From assembly GCA_029860565.1 (NCBI GenBank), contig JAOUAY010000034.1:1-10470 (forward strand): DNA of 10,470 nucleotides. The letters run 5' to 3'. How positions within the stretch are numbered: the first letter of the stretch is position 1; every line of letters begins with the position of its first letter. This document shows positions 1 to 6,132 of this stretch, piece by piece. Below the pieces are notes generated by a model. That model was given only the letters and a program-made list of their open reading frames with translations. It searched no databases and had not been told where the DNA came from. Source of the DNA: Candidatus Nitrosopumilus sp. Lineage in GTDB: Archaea; Thermoproteota; Nitrososphaeria; Nitrososphaerales; Nitrosopumilaceae. Both the position numbers and the translations under genes were made by a program.

Positions 1-105
1 TTATACAACAGGTTCTTTTACAACAGGTTCTTTTACAACAGGTTCTTTTACAACAGGTTCTTTTACAACAGGTTCTTTTACAACAGGTTCTTTTACAACA
101 GGTTC
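1..105. repeat. 15-bp in-frame tandem repeat, 7 units, coding EPVVK
   Basis: Seven consecutive 15-bp units run from the window edge to 105. Six (16-105) are identical at every base, including third codon positions. The outermost unit (1-15) differs only at base 3 (a instead of t), which turns the Lys codon AAA into the stop TAA on the coding strand. Lack of synonymous drift points to recent slippage or homogenisation. The array touches the window edge, so its full length is unknown. Confidence 0.95.
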
Positions 106-807
106 TTCAATTGTGATTTGTGAATCTTTAGAATATTCAAAGAAAGAAATTGTTTCAGTTTCGGCATAATGAGCTTTTATTGAATATATTCCATCAACTC
201 TAAAATTTACTCCATCTTTTGCGAGGAAGCTTGTAGTGAATTCTAAATTAGAATCAATAGTGCCAAAATAAAATCCAGCAGGCATTCCAAAGGGATCATA
301 AATTCCTATTAACACCGATGGTGAATCCAATACTGAAACTAGACCAGTGATCTTGATTACATCTTTGTCAGTGTATTGTTTTTGTTCAGTATAAAGTAAA
401 ATTATTTCAGGATCGTCAGAAGATTCAATTAAAATTTCAGAGTCAGAAGATTCACCCTCAATAACAAAATAATGTTTTTCAGAAACTTTGCCATAGTCTA
501 ATTTAATGAGATATTCTCCAATTTTTTCATAAAATGAAGGATTGAGAAGAATAGTTTTAGTAAATGTTTTTTCAGATGAAATTTCTAAATTATTTGCAGA
601 TAAGATTTTTCCATCTGGATCATAGATACTCATTGCAATTATAGGCATTCCAATTTCTGTAACTTCTCCTGAAATAGTAAGAGAGTCATCAACATCATAA
701 AATTGCTTATCAAAGTTTACAACAAATGAATCTGCAAAAGCATCTGTGAAAACCAAAGGGGACAGTGCAGTTAACACTAAGGTAATCCCTAAAACATATC
801 CTAACAC
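1..807 (-). CDS. Secreted protein with two Ig-like domains and an EPVVK-repeat C-terminus
   Basis: The 268-residue product has a hydrophobic signal peptide (about residues 5-25, plausible cleavage after Ala-Phe-Ala at 25), so it is probably exported. Two similar beta-sandwich-like domains follow, about 27-117 and 138-225. Each opens with a Lys-Gln-x-Tyr-x-Asp motif and contains an Ile-Ser/Thr-Gly strand, as in Ig-like/MG2-type domains of thaumarchaeal surface proteins. Residues 235-268 are seven Glu-Pro-Val-Val units separated by Lys, resembling a rigid charged stalk. No transmembrane or sorting segment follows: the frame stops at TAA (1-3), exactly where the next Lys codon AAA would fall. 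The start is GTG at 805-807. An in-frame TAG at 820-822 leaves no room for a longer start, and a TATA-like element about 26 bp upstream suggests a leaderless mRNA. The n-region lacks Lys or Arg, which is unusual. Specific function is unknown; surface adhesion or envelope structure is inference. The gene could be truncated. Confidence 0.8.
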   Translation of the reverse strand: MLGYVLGITLVLTALSPLVFTDAFADSFVVNFDKQFYDVDDSLTISGEVTEIGMPIIAMSIYDPDGKILSANNLEISSEKTFTKTILLNPSFYEKIGEYLIKLDYGKVSEKHYFVIEGESSDSEILIESSDDPEIILLYTEQKQYTDKDVIKITGLVSVLDSPSVLIGIYDPFGMPAGFYFGTIDSNLEFTTSFLAKDGVNFRVDGIYSIKAHYAETETISFFEYSKDSQITIEEPVVKEPVVKEPVVKEPVVKEPVVKEPVVKEPVV

Positions 808-828
808 ACAAAGAAAAACCTAATTTTC

Positions 829-838
829 TATTTAATAA
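829..838 (-). promoter_or_regulatory. TATA-like element for the EPVVK-repeat protein gene
   Basis: On the minus strand this reads TTATTAAATA. Its centre lies about 26 bp upstream of the GTG start at 807, the usual distance from an archaeal TATA box to the transcription start. That would give a leaderless or nearly leaderless transcript and fits the absence of a good Shine-Dalgarno motif. In an AT-rich genome such matches are common, so this is a candidate only. The gene could also be read through from the gene 51 bp upstream. Confidence 0.4.
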
Positions 839-858
839 TCACGTAGAAATTATACTTT

Positions 859-2037
859 TCATTCAACATTGATCAAAGTGGATATTGAAGGGGACAGTGC
901 GGTAGGATCATTAATTGAATTCCAAACAAATGTTTCAATTTTATACACTCCAGATTTTTTAGGAATCCATGATTGAGAAACATCTAGGCTTTGCTGAGAA
1001 GAAATTTCTCCCTGAATCCAAGATAGAGATTCAATAATATTTTCACCATTTTTTACTTGGAACATGTAAACAAATTTTTGTTTAAAATCATGCTCATTTA
1101 AGATAGTTCCAACTATTTGTATTTGTAAATTTGGTGAAAATGATTGTAAAGTATTTCCAAGTCCATCAGAGAAAGTAATTGGTGAATTTTTAATTCGTTC
1201 AATTGGAGATATAGATGAATCAACTCTTGCAATAGTTTCAATTACTAAATTATCAGATTTGGAGTAAGGTTTTGGAATAGTGTGGTCATCATATTTGGCA
1301 AATATTTCATCTCCAGGAAGAGAATAGAGTCTATTTCCACTAGAAGGTGAATTCTGAGATAATGAAATGGTTGCAATAAAAGATCCTGAACTTTCAGATG
1401 TTTCTATAGCATTTACTTCAATTCCTGCAATATCAGAATCAGAAAAAATTTGTATTGGTAGATTATCTAGTGCTTCAGGGTTCAAATTCATATCAACATC
1501 AACTACACGAACTACTGCAGAATTTTCCAAGTAGAAAAGATCTTCAATAAAATTAATGGTGCCAACATTCCAACTAACTGGAACAGATTCAACTAATACA
1601 ACCCCATCTGCAAATTCAAATGAAATAGTTATTGCAGAATCTCTATCAACTTCTAAAAATCCACTTGTGGGACCATTTCCACTAGTTCTAGGAGTAGTAT
1701 CGGAATCTCCATCACCATCAGCATCATGAGTAAAACCTGTAAGAATCACCTCGGCGGAAAAAATCCCAGAATTTACATCAGTTTCGGTAAATCGATATGG
1801 TTCTAGAGAATTCTCGGATGTGGCAATTTTGATTGGATGTTCGTTAGTTTCTCCAATTGAATTAATTAGATGTTTATCGGAATTCCAGCTAGGCGATATG
1901 ATAGTTATTTTCATTTTATCCGTCCAAGAATAAACTGGCTTATCTGTAAAAATTGGAGAATATGGATCATTGTAGTCAGGTGGAGTTTGTCCAAATGCTG
2001 GAAGTAGTAATAAAGAAAGTAGTAAAAACTGGAGCAT
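859..2037 (-). CDS. Secreted thaumarchaeal three-domain beta-sandwich protein, probable cell-surface protein
   Basis: The 392-residue product has a short signal peptide (residues 1-17, leucine-rich core, likely cleavage after Ala-Phe-Gly at 16). Three regions can be seen. Residues 27-155 start with a TDKPVY motif and carry an ETDVNSGIF strand and an acidic DADGDGDSD loop (105-113) that looks like a calcium site. Residues 167-270 repeat the pattern (VVDVDMNLNP, ETSESSGSF, LPGDEIFAKY). Residues 285-392 form a different C-terminal domain with SLSWIQGE, SWIPKKSGVY and ALSPS motifs. I recall such domains from secreted and S-layer-like thaumarchaeal proteins, but this is recognition, not a search. 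No C-terminal anchor is visible. The ATG at 2035-2037 is the only sensible start because an in-frame TGA lies at 2053-2055. The stop is TGA. The gene lies 46 bp after LSm and may have its own promoter. Role is unknown; envelope structure or metal binding is inference. Confidence 0.8.
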   Translation of the reverse strand: MLQFLLLSLLLLPAFGQTPPDYNDPYSPIFTDKPVYSWTDKMKITIISPSWNSDKHLINSIGETNEHPIKIATSENSLEPYRFTETDVNSGIFSAEVILTGFTHDADGDGDSDTTPRTSGNGPTSGFLEVDRDSAITISFEFADGVVLVESVPVSWNVGTINFIEDLFYLENSAVVRVVDVDMNLNPEALDNLPIQIFSDSDIAGIEVNAIETSESSGSFIATISLSQNSPSSGNRLYSLPGDEIFAKYDDHTIPKPYSKSDNLVIETIARVDSSISPIERIKNSPITFSDGLGNTLQSFSPNLQIQIVGTILNEHDFKQKFVYMFQVKNGENIIESLSWIQGEISSQQSLDVSQSWIPKKSGVYKIETFVWNSINDPTALSPSISTLINVE

Positions 2038-2060
2038 GTTAAAAATTAAGATTCATTGGA

Positions 2061-2070
2061 TTTAATGTTT
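2061..2070 (-). promoter_or_regulatory. Candidate TATA element before the three-domain secreted protein gene
   Basis: The minus strand reads AAACATTAAA, centred about 28 bp before the ATG at 2037. No purine-rich ribosome-binding motif precedes that ATG, so a leaderless transcript starting here is plausible. The match to an archaeal TATA consensus is weak, and the gene may instead be reached by read-through from the LSm gene. Confidence 0.25.
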
Positions 2071-2083
2071 GACAAATAGAGTT

Positions 2084-2314
2084 CTAAGATTCTTCTTCAG
2101 GTAAAGAAACTGCTAAAATATTATCTCCACGTAGTAAAATTTTTCCAAGTTTCTCATGTTTTTCATCAGAAATATCTTCTGCATTCTCCAATGTCAAATT
2201 CATATGAATGTCAAAATCTTTAAGTGTGCCTTGAATAGTTTTAGTATTTCTTAATCTAAGTAAAACAACCTTATCTTTACTATTATTCATCAATGTAGAA
2301 ATTTCATCTGCCAT
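2084..2314 (-). CDS. LSm (Sm-like archaeal) RNA-binding protein
   Basis: This small protein belongs to the Sm/LSm family, whose archaeal members form ring oligomers that bind U-rich RNA. The Sm1 motif covers roughly residues 14-49, with the typical bent beta-sheet pattern and a DFDIHMNLTL segment. The Sm2 motif is LGKILLRGDNILAVSL near the C-terminus, with the diagnostic Arg-Gly. The whole protein is one Sm fold with an acidic tail. I start it at ATG 2312-2314 (76 residues) rather than the GTG at 2321-2323 (79 residues). That GTG lies inside AGGTGAT (2319-2325), a good Shine-Dalgarno match 4 nt before the ATG. The gene is 20 bp downstream of rpoA on the same strand, so co-transcription with the polymerase operon is likely. 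Likely role: RNA metabolism or chaperone; specific targets are unknown. The family call is firm. Confidence 0.92.
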   Translation of the reverse strand: MADEISTLMNNSKDKVVLLRLRNTKTIQGTLKDFDIHMNLTLENAEDISDEKHEKLGKILLRGDNILAVSLPEEES

Positions 2315-2318
2315 AATA

Positions 2319-2325
2319 ATCACCT
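2319..2325 (-). promoter_or_regulatory. Shine-Dalgarno site that decides the LSm start
   Basis: The minus strand reads AGGTGAT, which pairs with the conserved 3' end of archaeal 16S rRNA (AUCACCU). It ends 4 nt before the ATG at 2314. It contains the GTG that would otherwise give a 79-residue version, so that GTG is part of the ribosome-binding site and not the initiation codon. Confidence 0.75.
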
Positions 2326-2334
2326 AATCCTAAT

Positions 2335-5300
2335 TTACTCCTTTTTCTTCTTGCTTACTTGCATGTATAAGTCAACAGTGCCACTTCCAATTGGAATGTT
2401 GCTTCCAACAATTACATTTTCAGTAATACCTTTGAGTTGTTCAATATCTCCAGCAAGTGCAGCATGTGCAATTGTAGGTACTGTAATTTCAAATGCAGCT
2501 CTTGCAAGAACGCTATCTTTAGTACCAGCAATTCCATGTCGGCCAATTTGTTGCATGTAACCTCTAGAACACATTAAATCAGATACTAACATAATGTATC
2601 TATTATCAACTTCTAATCCTTGATCTCCCAAAGTGTGATTAAGTTCATTGATTAATGAATTTCTTGCAGCCTCTATACCCAAAGTTCCTGCAATTTCAAA
2701 GACATTATTTGTTCGGACATTTCTTTTGTCAATACCTTTTACTTCAAGTAATTTAGCAATATTAGAACCAGTTGTCTGGATAACCCATTCATCATCTTTC
2801 TGAACTAATGTAACACGTTCAATATCTGGAACTCCTTTAACCGTAGTATTGAGAACTTTATTTCGAATTGCAATTGCAGTAGCAGTATCACATTCTTCAA
2901 CCAAATTTAGAGTAATTAATTCACCAGTTACTTCCATTTTGAATTTTTTATTCGATGAAAGTGCTGTCTCTACTTCTGAGATAGAACAACCTCTTTCTTT
3001 GAGTCTATTTGGACTCAAAATTAATTTAATATTTGTAGAATAGTCTGTTTCAGTATCAGAAACTAATGCACTCACTTTAGTTTGCAACACATTTCTTGCA
3101 ACTTCAATTGCTTTTTCTCTTGATTTTTTTGATTCCTCATCAAGGTAAATATCCATAGTTGGAGTTACAGGTTTCTTTCTTGCATCAACTAATTCAATCA
3201 ATCTTGGAAGACCTAACGTGACGTTTCTTTCTTTAATGCCTGCAAAATGGAATGTTCTCAAAGTCATCTGAGTTCCAGGTTCTCCAATTGATTGAGCAGT
3301 AATGATTCCAACTGCTTGTCCAGGTTCTACTTTGGCTTTATTGTAAAGTGAAAGTCCTTTCTTACATACAGATTCCACACCATCTTTACTAAGATTAGAT
3401 TTCTGTAAAGCTTCAGATACAAGTGACGTTAGTCGTGGATTAAATGTCTTAGTATATTTTTTGGTAAGAGTGTCAATCTCATCTTTTGTTGCCTTCTTGC
3501 CAGAGTCAATAATAGTTTGAGATTCAGATAGTCTACTTGGATTAAATGCCTCACCATGATCACTTTTTTGCACATCTATTCCATCTTCACCGTAAAGAAA
3601 TTGGACAATGTGACCGTGTGGATCTCTTACTGTTCCATCATATTCTAATCTAATGTGTTCTAACGCATTAATCAATCTACGTTGCATGTAACCGCTTTGT
3701 TGTGTTCTAACTGCAGTATCTACAAGTCCTTCACGACCTCCCATTGCATGGAAGAAAAATTCTAGTGTAGTAAGACCTGTTCTATAGTTAGATTTTACAA
3801 ATCCATGTGCGTCAGGATTACTATCATTTTCTTTATAATGTGTTAATGCACGATTACTGTAACCGTCATTCATCCTATTTCCTCTTCTTGACTGCTGACC
3901 TAATGCGCCAGCCATTTGTCCTACGTTAAGTGCTGAACCTCTGGCACCAGTAGTAGCCATGATTTTTCCAGCATTACTATCATCAAGAGATTCATTTGCA
4001 GTAGCTCCTGCCTTTTCTCTTGCTTTACCCAATTCATTAACGATGTAAGCTTCTAAAGCTTCTTCAGCCTTCATGCCTCTTGTAAGTTTGAGAGTTCCCT
4101 TTTCATATTGATCAGTCAAATCAGATACAATATCATAAGTTTCTTGAATGTCATCTAAAATCTGTTGTACACTTTTTTCAGGTACTTCAAGATCACCATA
4201 GCCATAACTGAAACCATAGTGTGTAATGAATTGTTTCACCATAATTAGAATAGAATTTAAGAAATTCTTGCCAACAGCATTCCCATAATCTTTTGTGATT
4301 CGATGTAAAACACTTTCTGGTTCTTCTGCACCAATAGATGTTTTATCAATTACACCACTAATTAGTTCACCATTTTTAATTACAACATCTTTTTGTGGAC
4401 CGTTTGTTCCCTTAGACCATTTTGATGTAAGTACATAATTGAAATCTTTTGGAAGGAATAATGAGAATAATTGTTTTCCAGTATATGCAGGACCATCCTT
4501 TGTTTTAGTACCAGGTTTTGGAAGATCCTCTGAATAACCACCAAGCATTGCATAATTTGAAAATTCTTGAACAGACAAAACAGTATCATCTTTAGTTAAA
4601 AGATATGCACCAGTTACAAAGTCTCTTAGTGCTCCAATTATGGGACCTCCATATCTTGGAGAGATTAATTGATCTTGAACTCTCATCAAAAGAATTGCTT
4701 CTGCCCTTGCTTCTTCACTTTGAGGAACATGAAGATTCATCTCATCACCATCAAAGTCTGCGTTGTAGGGTGGACATACAGAAGGATGTAATCTGAAAGT
4801 TTTACCTGGAAGTACTCTTACATAATGAGCCATAATGGACATTTGGTGAAGTGATGGTTGTCTGTTAAACATCACGATGTCACCATTTGAAAGATGTCTT
4901 TCAATTAGATACCCAATCTCAAGAGATTCGGCAATTATAGAACGATCTTCTACAAAATCTAATCTGATCTTTACACCATCAGGTCTAACAATATAGTTTA
5001 CACCTGGGAATTTTTCAGGTCCATTAATTACAAGTTTTCTCATTCTTTCAATATTCCATTCAGTAACAATTTCAGGAATAGTTAGTTTCATAGCAATTTG
5101 TTCAGGAACTCCCACTTCAGACAAATCCAAGTTAGGATCTGGAGAGATAACAGTTCTACTTGAAAAGTCAACTCTTTTTCCAGATAATGAACCTCTGAAT
5201 CTACCTTCCTTTCCTTTGAGTCTTTGAGTTAATGTTTTGAGAGGACGTCCAGAACGATGATGTGCTTGTGGAATTCCAGAAACTTCGTTATCAAAATATG

Positions 5301-6132
5301 TTGTAGAGTGATACTGTAGCAGGTCAACTAAATCTTGAACAATTAATGGTGGAGTTCCTGCTTCCTTACTTTCTTTTAGTCTTTGATTTACTCTAATGAT
5401 ATCAACCATTTTGTGGGTTAAATCATCTTCAGATCTTATTCCAGTTTCAAGAATAATTGAAGGTCTTACAGTAACAGGCGGAACAGGTAATGCTTGGAGA
5501 ATGAACCATTCAGGTCTAGCAGTAGCAGGATCATATGATAGTAATTTTAAATCTTCATCAAGAATTTGTGAAAATCGTTCTCTTATTGTGATTGGCAATA
5601 ACCGGTGTTCACCAATTTCAGTTTTTTCTACAAAGATAGTAGGTTTTGTAAAAACTAACTCATATTGTGTTTTTCCACAATGAGGACATTCTTTTGCCTT
5701 TTTGGCTTTCTCTATGATTTGTTCTGGAATACGTTTTTGTGAAATTACAGTATAAGCAGCATGTTTATCTTTAATTTTTTGAAATGCATTTAGATCATCT
5801 TGAGGAACTTTGAGTCTTGCACAAGAACGACATGTTGATTGTAATAATTTGTAGATATTATCAATAAATGCAATGTGCAGTATTGGTTCAGCAAGTTCAA
5901 TGTGTCCAAAGTGTCCAGGACATCTTGCTGCAGTATTTCCACAAGTTAGACATTTTTGTCCAGGCTCAAGTGTACCCAATCTACCATCCATAAGACCTCC
6001 TTGAACTGGCATTCCATCTTCATCATATGTTTCAGGGGCAGTAATTTCAGCTACAGAATATTTCCTAATTTCAGTTGGAGACCATATAGAAAATTGAATT
6101 CCATCAATTGCTTTAATTGCTTGAATAGACAT
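2335..6132 (-). CDS. rpoA: DNA-directed RNA polymerase largest subunit, unsplit RpoA (A'+A'' fused)
   Basis: This is the catalytic largest subunit, equivalent to bacterial beta' and eukaryotic Rpb1. In order: clamp zinc site C61-x2-C64-x6-C71-x2-H74; second zinc-type cysteines C101/C104 and C149/C152; the metal-A motif NADFDGD at 457-463 (Asp 459, 461, 463); a bridge-helix region near 803-825 (DTAVRTQQSGYMQRRL); and a trigger-loop region from about 936 (PGQAVGIITAQSIGEPGTQ) with His962 in TLRTFHFAG. The C-terminal part ends near GSGTVDLYM plus a Lys-rich tail. Most archaea encode A' and A'' as two genes split at about residue 880-900. Here the frame is continuous, as known for Thaumarchaeota. 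The length fits A' plus A'' with no intein. The ATG overlaps the rpoB stop by one base (TGATG), suggesting translational coupling, with AAGGAG 8 nt upstream inside rpoB. All key catalytic residues are present. Confidence 0.98.
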   Translation of the reverse strand: MSIQAIKAIDGIQFSIWSPTEIRKYSVAEITAPETYDEDGMPVQGGLMDGRLGTLEPGQKCLTCGNTAARCPGHFGHIELAEPILHIAFIDNIYKLLQSTCRSCARLKVPQDDLNAFQKIKDKHAAYTVISQKRIPEQIIEKAKKAKECPHCGKTQYELVFTKPTIFVEKTEIGEHRLLPITIRERFSQILDEDLKLLSYDPATARPEWFILQALPVPPVTVRPSIILETGIRSEDDLTHKMVDIIRVNQRLKESKEAGTPPLIVQDLVDLLQYHSTTYFDNEVSGIPQAHHRSGRPLKTLTQRLKGKEGRFRGSLSGKRVDFSSRTVISPDPNLDLSEVGVPEQIAMKLTIPEIVTEWNIERMRKLVINGPEKFPGVNYIVRPDGVKIRLDFVEDRSIIAESLEIGYLIERHLSNGDIVMFNRQPSLHQMSIMAHYVRVLPGKTFRLHPSVCPPYNADFDGDEMNLHVPQSEEARAEAILLMRVQDQLISPRYGGPIIGALRDFVTGAYLLTKDDTVLSVQEFSNYAMLGGYSEDLPKPGTKTKDGPAYTGKQLFSLFLPKDFNYVLTSKWSKGTNGPQKDVVIKNGELISGVIDKTSIGAEEPESVLHRITKDYGNAVGKNFLNSILIMVKQFITHYGFSYGYGDLEVPEKSVQQILDDIQETYDIVSDLTDQYEKGTLKLTRGMKAEEALEAYIVNELGKAREKAGATANESLDDSNAGKIMATTGARGSALNVGQMAGALGQQSRRGNRMNDGYSNRALTHYKENDSNPDAHGFVKSNYRTGLTTLEFFFHAMGGREGLVDTAVRTQQSGYMQRRLINALEHIRLEYDGTVRDPHGHIVQFLYGEDGIDVQKSDHGEAFNPSRLSESQTIIDSGKKATKDEIDTLTKKYTKTFNPRLTSLVSEALQKSNLSKDGVESVCKKGLSLYNKAKVEPGQAVGIITAQSIGEPGTQMTLRTFHFAGIKERNVTLGLPRLIELVDARKKPVTPTMDIYLDEESKKSREKAIEVARNVLQTKVSALVSDTETDYSTNIKLILSPNRLKERGCSISEVETALSSNKKFKMEVTGELITLNLVEECDTATAIAIRNKVLNTTVKGVPDIERVTLVQKDDEWVIQTTGSNIAKLLEVKGIDKRNVRTNNVFEIAGTLGIEAARNSLINELNHTLGDQGLEVDNRYIMLVSDLMCSRGYMQQIGRHGIAGTKDSVLARAAFEITVPTIAHAALAGDIEQLKGITENVIVGSNIPIGSGTVDLYMQVSKKKKE

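Noticed and set aside
1..105. CRISPR-like regular repeat
   Set aside because: The 15-bp units are contiguous with no spacers and lie in frame inside a coding sequence, so this is a protein-coding minisatellite.
808..820. T-rich run on the minus strand as a terminator after the gene at 859-2037
   Set aside because: The run is short, is interrupted by C and sits directly at the start of the next gene, so termination there cannot be supported.
4380..4589. Minus-strand 69-codon frame inside rpoA
   Set aside because: It is an alternative frame within continuous rpoA coding sequence, with no domain and no sign of a programmed frameshift.
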